Source: Bryobacteraceae bacterium (GTDB taxonomy: Bacteria > Acidobacteriota > Terriglobia > Bryobacterales > Bryobacteraceae). From it: a stretch of 37,016 nucleotides of DNA. The notes under the pieces were generated by a model. The model was given only the letters and a program-made list of their open reading frames with translations, made no database searches and was not told the DNA's origin. The position numbers were made by a program, and so were the translations under genes. Where the stretch lies: the NCBI GenBank assembly GCA_025928545.1, contig JAICJH010000065.1:1-37016 (forward strand). The letters are read 5' to 3'. Below are positions 1-8,141 of this stretch, piece after piece. Numbering within the stretch: position 1 is the first letter of the stretch; every line of letters starts with the position of its first letter.

Positions 1-140
1 AGGCTTTCATACCAAAATGGAGGTTTTGCAGCGGCAGGCTTACGGATTCAGGAACTTCAACAACTACAGGCTCAGGGTTAAGGTATTGTGTTCTTAGATC
101 GGTCGGAGGCAAAGCTTGCCCCCACTAAGTGTGTAGAGCC
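1..140 (+). mobile_element. Right end of an ISL3-type insertion sequence (cut by window start)
   Basis: The window opens inside a transposase reading frame whose last residues resemble the C-terminus of ISL3-family transposases. About 40 bases after its stop codon the sequence ends, read on the minus strand, with GGCTCTACACACTTAGTGGG. ISL3-family terminal repeats usually begin GGCTCT or GGTTCT, so I place the element boundary at about base 140. The left end and the target duplication lie outside the window and cannot be checked. Base 140 is 19 bases short of the 3' end of tRNA-Lys. Confidence 0.7.
2..97 (+). CDS. ISL3-family transposase, C-terminal fragment
   Basis: Thirty-one codons remain before a TAG stop; the rest lies upstream of the window. 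The tail carries QAYGFRNFNNYRLRVKVLC, close to the conserved end of ISL3-family DDE transposases, where a basic segment precedes G-F-R-N-F-x-N-Y/F-R-L-R-V. The catalytic DDE residues are not in view, so I cannot say whether the element is intact. The frame is open to the window edge. The identification rests on this one motif together with the terminal-repeat-like sequence that follows. Confidence 0.75.
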   Translation, partial: GFHTKMEVLQRQAYGFRNFNNYRLRVKVLCS

Positions 141-159
141 ACGCAGTTTGCGGAAGAAG

Positions 160-235
<76 letters not shown>

Positions 236-334
236 ACGAATTGTCTATTCTAGCATCTGCAACCCGATATCCGCCGAACCTTTTCACGGAATTCCTAAAC
301 CTCCCACACAACATCGCTGCTGCGTGATACGCTG

Positions 335-1756
335 GTGAAGCAGAACGACATGTTTCGGAGCCAACAGCGTAAAACAAAGATTCTGTTTGGCTTATCCGAC
401 GCAATTCTTACAGCTGCGGCATTTGAAATTTCCTACACGCTGCGCCAGTCGCTGCCGTTCTCTCATCGCTTCTTCCTGCAGTCCGACACCAAGACGCTGT
501 TGCTAGCCTTCAGTGTCATCACATGGGTCACCGCCGGTTACTGGCTGAACGTCAGCGGCCATCTCGATTCCGCACGCATCCGCACCATCCTGCGAGAATG
601 CCTTCGCCAGGTCGGATACAGTGCCATGGCATTGATCCTGTTCCTTGTTTTCGGTCACGCGCTCGATATCCCGCTGGCCCGAGGTTTCCTGTTCTTCTTT
701 TTTGCGATCAGCTGGTTTCTGCTGGCGAGCTTCCGCATCGCGGCCCGCAATCTGGTGCCTCTGCTCGGCAACGGCACACAGCGTCACGTGCTGATCGTCG
801 GGCTTGGCGAGCGGGCCGAGCGGCTGGCGAAGAATCTGGAGACCTACTACGAACAGGGAGTGCGGGTTGCCGGTTTTCTGACGCCTCCGGGAGAATTTGC
901 TGCGCTCGCAGTCCGCAATTATCCCGTATTTCCTGTGGAAGATCTGCGTGCGATGCTCTCGAAGCGGGTAATCGATGAAATCCACTTCGCAGTGGATTCC
1001 GCTCAGTTGGCAGCGCTCGAAGAAGTCTTTCTCTGGTGCGATGAAGAGGGCATCTGTAGCCGGATTGCGGTCGATTTCTTTCCGCATGTCAACAGCAATG
1101 TGGAACTCGAGCGCTTAGGCGCTACGCCGCTGCTCACCTTCTCGGCAGCACCCGACGACGAAGTGCTGTTGCTCGCCAAGCGTGCGATCGATGTGGTGCT
1201 TGCCGTTACCCTCACTATCGGGTTGAGCCCGGTCGTGCTGGCGGCGGCCATTCTGATCAAGGCAACATCCCGCGGCCCGCTGGTATTCAAACAGGTGCGC
1301 TGCGGTCTCAACGGACGCACGTTCACGCTGTACAAATTCCGCTCCATGGTTGTTGACGCCGAGGAGAGGCTCAGCGAAGTTGCACATCTCAACCCAAAGG
1401 AAATTGTCACTAAGATCCCGAATGATCCCCGGCTCACAGGGGTGGGCAAATGGCTGCGGCGTTTTTCGATCGACGAATTGCCGCAGTTGTTCAACGTGCT
1501 GCGCGGCGACATGTCGATTGTGGGTCCCCGTCCCGCGATTCCAAGTGAAGTGGCGCAATACCAGCGCTGGCAGCGGCGTCGCCTGCGGATGCGACCCGGT
1601 CTGACGAGCCTGTGGGCCGTGGAAGGCCGCGATCAGGTGGATTTCGAGAAGTGGATGCGACTCGATATGCAATACATCGATAACTGGTCGCTGGGGCTCG
1701 ATGCCCGAATCATTCTGCGCACCATTCCCCAGGTGTTATCCGGACGGGCTTCCTAG
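335..1756 (+). CDS. Undecaprenyl-phosphate sugar phosphotransferase (exopolysaccharide initiating enzyme)
   Basis: A 473-residue membrane enzyme that by family transfers a sugar-1-phosphate from a nucleotide sugar to undecaprenyl phosphate, the first step of exopolysaccharide or O-antigen assembly. The N-terminal third holds several hydrophobic segments. A central Rossmann-like region (GTQRHVLIVGLGERAERLA, near residues 145-165) is the CoA-binding-like domain of WcaJ-type proteins. From about residue 282 comes the catalytic domain: a basic KRAIDVV entry, a membrane helix, LYKFRSM, the acidic stretch around DPRLTGVGKWLRR, DELPQLFNVLRGDMSIVGPR and RPGLTSLW. It starts at GTG 335 or at the in-frame ATG 350. 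No other polysaccharide genes are adjacent, so the polymer is unknown. It converges on holA with an 18-base gap. Confidence 0.9.
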   Translation: MKQNDMFRSQQRKTKILFGLSDAILTAAAFEISYTLRQSLPFSHRFFLQSDTKTLLLAFSVITWVTAGYWLNVSGHLDSARIRTILRECLRQVGYSAMALILFLVFGHALDIPLARGFLFFFFAISWFLLASFRIAARNLVPLLGNGTQRHVLIVGLGERAERLAKNLETYYEQGVRVAGFLTPPGEFAALAVRNYPVFPVEDLRAMLSKRVIDEIHFAVDSAQLAALEEVFLWCDEEGICSRIAVDFFPHVNSNVELERLGATPLLTFSAAPDDEVLLLAKRAIDVVLAVTLTIGLSPVVLAAAILIKATSRGPLVFKQVRCGLNGRTFTLYKFRSMVVDAEERLSEVAHLNPKEIVTKIPNDPRLTGVGKWLRRFSIDELPQLFNVLRGDMSIVGPRPAIPSEVAQYQRWQRRRLRMRPGLTSLWAVEGRDQVDFEKWMRLDMQYIDNWSLGLDARIILRTIPQVLSGRAS

Positions 1757-1774
1757 CCTGGTCTTAGCCAGGTC

Positions 1775-2860
1775 TTAGGCGCAAAGGCGCACAACGAAGT
1801 TTTCAATCACTGTCCGGTCATCGGGCCGGGCGCTGCGCAAATCGCGATCGGCATCGAAAATCAGCGAGAGCCCGCGTTCCAGTTGCACCTTCGAAAACTT
1901 CGACGCCGTGAGGGCGATTTGCTCGGCGCGCGATCCCCACATCGGCACGCCGGCGCGCTGGAAATGCGACTGCACCTGAGACGAACCTTTGATGTTGGCT
2001 TCCTTCGCAACCAGCGCCATCCGGAATTGCCCGGCCAGGAAAGTCAGCGCCAGCGGCAGATACTCGCCCTCGCGCACAAGTGAATCGAGAGCCTCGAGCG
2101 ATCGCGCCCGGTCTCGGCGGCCGAGCGCGTTCACCAACGCGAAAATAGTGCTCTGTCTGGCGTCGGGAACAAGCAGCGGAAGTGCTTCGGCCGTGATCGG
2201 TTTGCCATAGAGCCGAAGTTTCTCGAGTTCAACAGCGATGCGGCCAACGTCAGCAGCCAGCGCTTCGACCAGGGCCTCGGCGGCGGCGGGCTCCAGAACT
2301 ATTTTGGCCGCGCGCGCCATGCGGTCGAGTTCCATGCGGGCCTCGTCGGGCGTAAAGCGGCGGAACTCCACAACTTCCGTAATCGCGCCGTAATACTTTC
2401 GGACCCGCTCGGTTTTCGTCTTGTCGTCACCGTCGAAATCCCAGCGTGTAGCCTCGAAAACCAGGGTTACGCCCGGCGTGGGGCTCTTCACATAAGCCGC
2501 AAGGAGGGCCTCTTCGCCGGACGCGGCTGCCCGCTTTCCCGACGTGGCCGCACCGGCGTCGTCATCATCGTCTCCGTCGTCATCCGCTACCGCGGCAGCC
2601 CGGCTGGTGCGCGGCATCGCGGTCTCCGCAGCCTTCGCAATCATCAATCGTTCCGATGCGAACAGCGACATCGCCCGCGCATCGTCGATCACCGCGGCGA
2701 GCGAGGATTCCGCCATATCGATCTGCTCCGGTTCCAGAGCGCAGGCCGCCGTCAGTGCCTCACGGCAGCGGCGGCGGTTGTAACTCTCCTGCCCGAGAAA
2801 CAAAATGACAGGAGGTATGTCGTTCTTTTTTACGCGCGCGAGAAACTGGGCCGGAGTCAT
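1775..2860 (-). CDS. holA: DNA polymerase III subunit delta
   Basis: A 361-residue protein with the order expected of the clamp-loader delta subunit: an N-terminal strand PPVILFLGQESYNRR (the degenerate AAA+ fold that opens the beta clamp), a middle helical domain (TPDEARMELDRMARA, LEKLRLYG) and a C-terminal collar domain (FALVNALGRRDRARSLEALD, LAGQFRMAL). It is slightly longer than usual because residues about 91-115 form an acidic, low-complexity insertion rich in Asp and then Ala/Gly/Ser. It is the last gene of the psd operon and starts 15 bases after lptE. An lptE-holA order is familiar from other bacteria, which supports both calls. The ATG at 2860 has only a weak Shine-Dalgarno sequence. 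Confidence 0.92.
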   Translation of the reverse strand: MTPAQFLARVKKNDIPPVILFLGQESYNRRRCREALTAACALEPEQIDMAESSLAAVIDDARAMSLFASERLMIAKAAETAMPRTSRAAAVADDDGDDDDDAGAATSGKRAAASGEEALLAAYVKSPTPGVTLVFEATRWDFDGDDKTKTERVRKYYGAITEVVEFRRFTPDEARMELDRMARAAKIVLEPAAAEALVEALAADVGRIAVELEKLRLYGKPITAEALPLLVPDARQSTIFALVNALGRRDRARSLEALDSLVREGEYLPLALTFLAGQFRMALVAKEANIKGSSQVQSHFQRAGVPMWGSRAEQIALTASKFSKVQLERGLSLIFDADRDLRSARPDDRTVIENFVVRLCA

Positions 2861-2875
2861 ATCGATTCAGAGGCT

Positions 2876-3412
2876 TCAGAACTGTTCGAGAACGTTGCTG
2901 ACCACCGTCCTGGCTACATCGGCGCTGAGACGCTGGAGGGAGGCTTCACTTTCGTCGAAGTACCGGCCTGGATCGGTGCTGATGGCATATTCCTGATGGA
3001 ACTCGAGGCTTGGCTTGTTGATCAGAATCTTACCCGAATGATCCACGAGCTTGAACTGTATCCACACGGCGACCTGTCCCGCGGTGGTGCGGCCGGTCGT
3101 ATTGTCGTAAAGCGAACTGCCTCCGGTGACCATGTTGGCGACGGTTCCATAAAACACAATGTCGGCCTTCGACGGATCCTGCACAATTCGATATCGGGTT
3201 CGCGAGACAAACTCACGCGAAACCGATGCGGCCAGATAGTTCGACAGCGAATACCGCACACTGGCATTTCCCCATGGAACGATTGCGATTGTCTTCGCCT
3301 CTTTGGGCAATAAACTGGCTTGTCCGGCTACATGGTAGCCACACGCCGGGAGCAGAATGGCCACCAGCGCGGCGGCTATACGGGCAAGCTCGGGCTTTGC
3401 CGCATGCTTCAT
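2876..3412 (-). CDS. lptE: LPS-assembly lipoprotein LptE
   Basis: A 178-residue predicted lipoprotein. The signal peptide ends in LLPACGYH, placing the lipid-modified cysteine at residue 24. The mature protein has the LptE pattern: ACGYHVAG, a short strand AKTIAIVPWGN, and the central ADIVFYGTVANMVTGGSSLYD segment. LptE plugs the LptD barrel in the outer membrane and helps deliver lipopolysaccharide to the surface. The start ATG overlaps the stop of the upstream Asd-like gene as ATGA, which suggests translational coupling. Its presence points to an LPS-bearing outer membrane. Sequence conservation in the family is low, so the call leans on the lipobox, size, motifs and the holA neighbour. Confidence 0.85.
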   Translation of the reverse strand: MKHAAKPELARIAAALVAILLPACGYHVAGQASLLPKEAKTIAIVPWGNASVRYSLSNYLAASVSREFVSRTRYRIVQDPSKADIVFYGTVANMVTGGSSLYDNTTGRTTAGQVAVWIQFKLVDHSGKILINKPSLEFHQEYAISTDPGRYFDESEASLQRLSADVARTVVSNVLEQF

Positions 3413-4401
3413 ATCGTTTCTCTGGCAATCAGCGCCGCAGTCTCCGCCGTGAGGCGAAGGTTATCGGCGGCGAGCCACAGCCAGATCGCATTGCCATCGT
3501 TTCTATCGGGCGTGATGGCCCCTACCGAGATTCCGCTTTGCCCGGCAATTCCTGCATTGTCGGGCGGCTCCAGATCGCCGGAGCGCACATCGATCCAGTC
3601 ACCGCACAGCGCCTCTTCAATCGAATTCACGTCCGGAGCGTCTTCAAATTCAATCCAGAACGAAAGACTGTAACCGTGGAACACCGGCACCTGAGTCAGA
3701 CGAATCGATGGCATCGGAAGGCCGGTGTCGGCGCGTTCGAGCAGCGTGGCGAGATGCCGGTCGATTCGTTCTTCCACATCGTGCAACTGAACTTTGGCTT
3801 CTTCGCCAAGTTTGGCCAGCATGTTGAAGCTGAGCTGCGCTGCAAAGACATCTTTGGGCAATTGCTGGAAAGACAATAAACTCACAGTTTGGCGCTGTAA
3901 TTCGTCAATGCCGCTCTTGCCACGCTCGCTGGCCGGCTCAAAAACGTGAACGATGGATCGGGAAATCGGGAATGAGGGGTGAATCCGGCACAGCACCAAA
4001 GCAATCGCGAGAGCGGCCGGATGAGCGGCAATTTGCGGACCGTCGTACTCCGGCTGGTAGTCCGCAGTCTCGATCTGGGGGGCGCGCACGCGGGCCTCGG
4101 GGTCTTCTTCCACCGCGCCGGTCAAATCGATCACAACGCCCGAAGGGTTGGATTCGAGTGCCACCCGCGTCGATTCCGGCGTGCCCGCCAGGATCACTAC
4201 AGCGGCGTCCTCCACTTCCGCGGGATCCAGCGGATTCAGGATGGCCGGCGTATCGCCGATATGGCCGATACGGACCTGTTCTTCATCTTCGTCGCTGGCG
4301 AGGAGGCGTAATTGTTCGCCGAGCGCCGATTCTCCGAAGACGTCGCGAACCTCTCTGCCGAGCAGAGTCTCGCTACCTACGAGTGCAATGATGTCAGCCA
4401 A
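3409..4401 (-). CDS. Aspartate-semialdehyde dehydrogenase-like protein (USG-1 type), catalytic Cys absent
   Basis: About 330 residues related to the Asd/USG-1 family. The N-terminus ADIIALVGSETLLGREV is the NAD(P)-binding strand and glycine loop. ISRSIVHVFEPASERG and GIDELQRQTVSLL match the family segment that follows the catalytic loop. Where active enzymes have N-P-N-C-S-T, this protein reads AAHPAALAIALVL, so the nucleophilic Cys is replaced by Ala and dehydrogenase activity is not expected. I chose TTG 4401: GGAGG lies six bases upstream and the start overlaps the pssA stop by eight bases. The longer upstream frame (to 4521) would begin inside pssA with a Cys-rich, unconvincing N-terminus. 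The role is unknown; the operon context suggests envelope biogenesis. Confidence 0.75.
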   Translation of the reverse strand: MADIIALVGSETLLGREVRDVFGESALGEQLRLLASDEDEEQVRIGHIGDTPAILNPLDPAEVEDAAVVILAGTPESTRVALESNPSGVVIDLTGAVEEDPEARVRAPQIETADYQPEYDGPQIAAHPAALAIALVLCRIHPSFPISRSIVHVFEPASERGKSGIDELQRQTVSLLSFQQLPKDVFAAQLSFNMLAKLGEEAKVQLHDVEERIDRHLATLLERADTGLPMPSIRLTQVPVFHGYSLSFWIEFEDAPDVNSIEEALCGDWIDVRSGDLEPPDNAGIAGQSGISVGAITPDRNDGNAIWLWLAADNLRLTAETAALIARETI

Positions 4402-5272
4402 TCTGGGCCTCCGGATCGGGAGTGGGTTTCGGTTTCGATTTTCCAAGACGCCGGACAATTCCGCCCAGGCGGATAAAGATGCCGCTCGAAACGTATATAG
4501 CCGCCAACAGCAACAGCACAATCTGCGACCAATTCCAGATGCCGTAAATGACCAGGCACATCAGCACCAGCATCAGGGGCGATCTTGGGCGCATGAGGTT
4601 CAGCTCTTTGAAACTCCAGTAACGCCACGCGCTGACCATCAGAAAAGACAATAGCGCCAGCAGGCCGAGCCATGCCACCGACCAGCCGATATCGGTCAGC
4701 GGATTGCTTCCGGCAGCGAAAATCACGGTCGCAACCATCCCCGCGCCGGCCGGAATCGGCAGCCCCACAAAATATTTTCGATGAGGCGCGCCGGGGTTGG
4801 TAGGAATCGGATTTTTCTGTATATTGAAGCGTGCCAGGCGCGCGGCGCCACACGCAAGGAATGCGAATGCGAGCAATTCGCCCATTCGCTGGAGATGATT
4901 GAGCGTGAACGCGCCCACGGAGCCAGTGACAAACATGACGCCCCAGACATAAGCCAGAATGGCTGGCGCAATGCCGAAGCTGATCACGTCGGCCAGGGAA
5001 TCGAGCTCACGCCCGAATTCACTGGTGGTGTTCGTCATGCGGGCGATGCGGCCATCGAGGCCATCGAGAAGTACGGCGAAACCGATGGTCTTCGCCGCCA
5101 CTTCAAAATCCTGCTGGGCAAGTGTTGGATTTCCGCTGAGAGCCAGAGCCCCCTGCATCGTGCGAACGATCGACAGATATCCAAGGAAGATGTTACCGGC
5201 CGTGAACAGTGTGGGGAGTGCGTAAGCCGCGCGCGGAGGCGGGCGCCTTACAGGTTGGTTTAGGTCTGGCAA
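4394..5272 (-). CDS. pssA: CDP-diacylglycerol--serine O-phosphatidyltransferase
   Basis: A 292-residue integral membrane enzyme that makes phosphatidylserine from CDP-diacylglycerol and serine. The CDP-alcohol phosphotransferase signature is complete: D70, D73, G74, A77-R78, G87, D91 and D95 within DGLDGRIAR...EFGRELDSLAD. These residues bind Mg and the CDP group. Several hydrophobic helices follow, and the C-terminal tail is basic and proline-containing. The start is TTG 5272, inside the end of psd (13-base overlap), with AAGGA nine bases upstream; there is no nearby ATG. With psd it forms the two-step route to phosphatidylethanolamine. Confidence 0.93.
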   Translation of the reverse strand: MPDLNQPVRRPPPRAAYALPTLFTAGNIFLGYLSIVRTMQGALALSGNPTLAQQDFEVAAKTIGFAVLLDGLDGRIARMTNTTSEFGRELDSLADVISFGIAPAILAYVWGVMFVTGSVGAFTLNHLQRMGELLAFAFLACGAARLARFNIQKNPIPTNPGAPHRKYFVGLPIPAGAGMVATVIFAAGSNPLTDIGWSVAWLGLLALLSFLMVSAWRYWSFKELNLMRPRSPLMLVLMCLVIYGIWNWSQIVLLLLAAIYVSSGIFIRLGGIVRRLGKSKPKPTPDPEAQIG

Positions 5273-5922
5273 AGCGCCGGTTCCTTTAGTCCCGCCTTGA
5301 TGGCGACAGGCAACTCTACTTCACCGCCGCGTCGCGCCAGGATGCTGGATCCGGCACTGACACGCGCTCCGGGAGCGACTTCGATGGCCCACTCCGGTCC
5401 GAGAATGACGTCCATGCGCGAGCCGAACTTGATGAGACCGATACGCTCGCCGGCCTGTACCAGGTCACCGGGTTTTTTCGTGAAAATAATTCGCCTCGCG
5501 ATCAATCCCGCGATCTGTTTGAAAACAACCTGGGTGCCGTCCTTGGCCCGAACTGTGATGATTGTCTGTTCGTTGTCGGTCGATGCAGCTTCCACGCTGG
5601 CTACCAGGAACTTGCCTTTCTGATAAACGAAATCGGTGATCACTCCGGAAATCGGCGAGCGGTTTACGTGGACATCGAAGATGTTGAGAAAGATGCTGAT
5701 GCGTGTTCTGCCGTCTTCCTTCACTACGGTGACGACTTTGCCATCGGCAGGAGAAACCGCCACCTGGCCTACGGGTATAGGACGCTCGGGATCGCGGAAG
5801 AACCAGGCGCAAAAGGCCGCGAGCAAGAACAGCGGTACTGCGGCGCCGGTCCCAAGCAGCCATGAAATCAGGACGCCGGCGGCGGTGAAGCCGAGCGCAT
5901 AGTAAATTCCGTCACGAACCAT
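5260..5922 (-). CDS. psd: Phosphatidylserine decarboxylase, short type
   Basis: A 220-residue proenzyme that decarboxylates phosphatidylserine to phosphatidylethanolamine using a self-made pyruvoyl group. Residues about 8-42 are hydrophobic (membrane anchor). FFRDPERPIP, SPADGKV (Asp60) and FDVHVNRSP (His85) are family hallmarks. Self-cleavage is expected between Gly167 and Ser168 in KFGSRMDV, the site used by short-type decarboxylases, rather than at the LGST motif of the E. coli type. It is the first gene of the operon psd-pssA-asd-like-lptE-holA. An AGGA lies about eight bases before the ATG, and an AT-rich TATAAAAT lies just upstream that could be a -10 element, though I see no good -35. 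Confidence 0.93.
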   Translation of the reverse strand: MVRDGIYYALGFTAAGVLISWLLGTGAAVPLFLLAAFCAWFFRDPERPIPVGQVAVSPADGKVVTVVKEDGRTRISIFLNIFDVHVNRSPISGVITDFVYQKGKFLVASVEAASTDNEQTIITVRAKDGTQVVFKQIAGLIARRIIFTKKPGDLVQAGERIGLIKFGSRMDVILGPEWAIEVAPGARVSAGSSILARRGGEVELPVAIKAGLKEPALCQT

Positions 5923-6005
5923 TATGAATTCCTATTTTATATGGGATGCATGACCCGAACGGAGGGCTCGGCAAAAGGGCAGGTTACCTAGTTCGCTCCC
6001 TGGGG

Positions 6006-8141
6006 CTAATTCTTATCCGGCAAAGCGAACACGTACAGGGCATTGCCGCTGGCCGGCGGGTGGATGTCGGGGGTGATTACGTTGGGTCCAACTCTTGGAC
6101 TGCCTCCCCCGTTGCCAGTCGTAACGGCTATGTACTGTTTTCCTCCAATGCTGAATGACACCGGGAAACCCTGAACCGTGGTTCCCAGCCGCGTCTTCCA
6201 CAGGATCGCACCGGTCCTGATGTCTACGGCCTTAAAAGTCCGGTCGAGATCACCGACGAAAGCGACGCCGCCCGCCGTGGAAAGCACTGCCGTCAGAAAA
6301 GGAGCGCGTTGCTCGAAGTGCCACAGCTCTTTCATTGTCTTCACATCGAATGCTGCCAGCCGGCCGAGGTTCCCGTTCGTTCCCGGCATCTCGAAGAATC
6401 GGCGGTCGCCCGTCCCGCCACCACCTTCCTGAAGATTTACGGCGCGGCCCCTGACTTCGCCGCAGCTTTGACTGAGCGGAATAATGATCTGTCCCGTTTC
6501 CGGACTGTAGCTGGTGGCCTGCCAGTTATGTCCACCTTCCGTACTGGGGCAAGATTGCAGCCACTCGTCGGTTTTCTGTTCCAGGATCTCGCTCCGGTAT
6601 TGCACCGTGCCGGCCGCTTTATCCACATTTGCGAACACGTTTTGAAATACGGTTTCTTTCAAATCGAGGTATTTGCCGGTCTTGCGGTCCAGCTTCCAGA
6701 GGATGCCGTCCTTACCCACTGTGAGCAGAATGTTCTGGTTTCCCTGATCGATCAGGACGCGTTCGAAGCCGACGTCGAGATCGAGCGATTCTCCGGGCGT
6801 GTGCTGGTAATACCAGACGAGTTTACCGGTATCCGGATTCAATGCCAGCGTGGAGCTGGAATAGAGCGCCTTCTCGCCACCGGTAGCGCGTGTTGCGCGC
6901 AACCACGGCTTGGCCTGCGCCACGCCCCAATAGGTAAGGTTCAGATCCGGATCATAACTGCCGGTGATCCATGCATCACCGCCGGCCCGATACATGTTCG
7001 GAAGATTGTTCCATGTGTTGCCGCCGGGCTGATCGTCGCGCGCGACAGTATTGAATCGCCACAGTTGTTTTCCGCTTTCGGCATCGAACGCGCTGATGTA
7101 GCAGTTCTCTTCGCGGTAGAGGGTGCAGCCAGTCAGGCCTTCGAGAACCTTGCCATGCACGACAATGGGGCCACTGGTCGTGGTGAAATCTTTCGTCTTT
7201 GTCGAAATCGGGGAATCCCAGACGGTTTTGCCGGTCCGGGCATCGAGAGCCACCATGTGCGCGTCGGTGGTGGACACGAACACCTTATCCTCATAAAGCG
7301 CCAGGCTTCGCATGGCGATGGTGCCGCCCACTCCTACACCAGGCCCCACCTGATTCTGCCAGATGAGTTCGCCGGAACGGGCGTCCAGCGCCTGCACGAT
7401 GTTGCTGGTGTTGGCGAGGAACATGATTCCGTTGTGCACGATCGGCGTTGGCTCATTCGCCCCGCTTTCATCCATCGCCCAGACCCACTGCAACTGGAGG
7501 GTTTTCACGTTTGCGGCCGTGATTTGGGTGAGCGGACTGTTGCTCCACGCCTGGTAGTTGCGGCGGATCATCAGCCAGTCGGCCGGGTCGGGATGGCGCA
7601 ACATTTCTTCCGTGACCGGGGTGTAATTCTTTACGGTCCCCGCGACGGTAAGTCCCCGCGCGGGAGCCACGCCGCCACGGCCGAAGCGGCCAGGCCCGGC
7701 GCCCGAAGCGGCGGCCGGAACGGCGGGAGGTCTGCCCGTCACCAGGCTGGCCGGAGTGAAAGCCGAGGTTGCGGTCAGCGATTGATTTCCCGAAACAGCT
7801 CCATTCGCCTGCAGTATGAACGCGGTTACGTTGAGATAATCCGCTTCTGAAATGCTGCCGGCGCTCAGCGGCGGCATGGAAGCCTGTATGAAAGCGAGCA
7901 GTTCGTGGACGGAACGGCTGCTCCACATATTCATGAACTGCGATCCCGCCAGTTGTGGAGCTTCGCCGCGGCCTTCCAGATTGGGCATGTGGCAGCTTGC
8001 GCAGTGGGCATCGTAGATGGTGCGCCCGGCTGTCGATTGCGCCGCCGTAAAGCCTCCCTGGGCTGGTTGCTGGGCAATCAGGACCCAGACTCCACCAGCC
8101 AGCCCAAGCACCGAAACGGCAATTCGAGAGGCGCGATTCAT
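6006..8141 (-). CDS. Cytochrome c-quinoprotein (PQQ-dehydrogenase-like) fusion
   Basis: A 711-residue secreted protein. A signal peptide (residues 1-25) is followed by a class I cytochrome c domain with CASCH at 47-51 and a probable axial Met89 in SMPPLS, then an eight-bladed quinoprotein propeller with repeated W-docking motifs (GELIWQN, GKTVWDS, GKQLWRF, GAILWKT) and a typical ending GGKQYIAVTTGNGGG. By family it would oxidise an alcohol and pass electrons to the heme. However, the vicinal Cys-Cys of alcohol dehydrogenases is missing (TIAMRSLALY at that position). By eye the active-site Asn and Asp also appear changed: VAQAKPW where TGNPAPW is usual, and GEK for GDN. It resembles a group of acidobacterial quinoprotein homologues without PQQ chemistry. 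The ATG at 8141 overlaps the CHRD gene stop as ATGA. Confidence 0.85.
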   Translation of the reverse strand: MNRASRIAVSVLGLAGGVWVLIAQQPAQGGFTAAQSTAGRTIYDAHCASCHMPNLEGRGEAPQLAGSQFMNMWSSRSVHELLAFIQASMPPLSAGSISEADYLNVTAFILQANGAVSGNQSLTATSAFTPASLVTGRPPAVPAAASGAGPGRFGRGGVAPARGLTVAGTVKNYTPVTEEMLRHPDPADWLMIRRNYQAWSNSPLTQITAANVKTLQLQWVWAMDESGANEPTPIVHNGIMFLANTSNIVQALDARSGELIWQNQVGPGVGVGGTIAMRSLALYEDKVFVSTTDAHMVALDARTGKTVWDSPISTKTKDFTTTSGPIVVHGKVLEGLTGCTLYREENCYISAFDAESGKQLWRFNTVARDDQPGGNTWNNLPNMYRAGGDAWITGSYDPDLNLTYWGVAQAKPWLRATRATGGEKALYSSSTLALNPDTGKLVWYYQHTPGESLDLDVGFERVLIDQGNQNILLTVGKDGILWKLDRKTGKYLDLKETVFQNVFANVDKAAGTVQYRSEILEQKTDEWLQSCPSTEGGHNWQATSYSPETGQIIIPLSQSCGEVRGRAVNLQEGGGGTGDRRFFEMPGTNGNLGRLAAFDVKTMKELWHFEQRAPFLTAVLSTAGGVAFVGDLDRTFKAVDIRTGAILWKTRLGTTVQGFPVSFSIGGKQYIAVTTGNGGGSPRVGPNVITPDIHPPASGNALYVFALPDKN

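Noticed and set aside
1757..1774. CCAGGTCTTAG/CCTGGTCTTAG as a terminator
   Set aside because: The two are direct rather than inverted repeats and no T run follows.
6309..7850. Long open frame (513 codons) on the plus strand
   Set aside because: It lies wholly opposite the quinoprotein gene, whose protein has clear domains; the product shows no recognisable motif. It is a GC-driven shadow.
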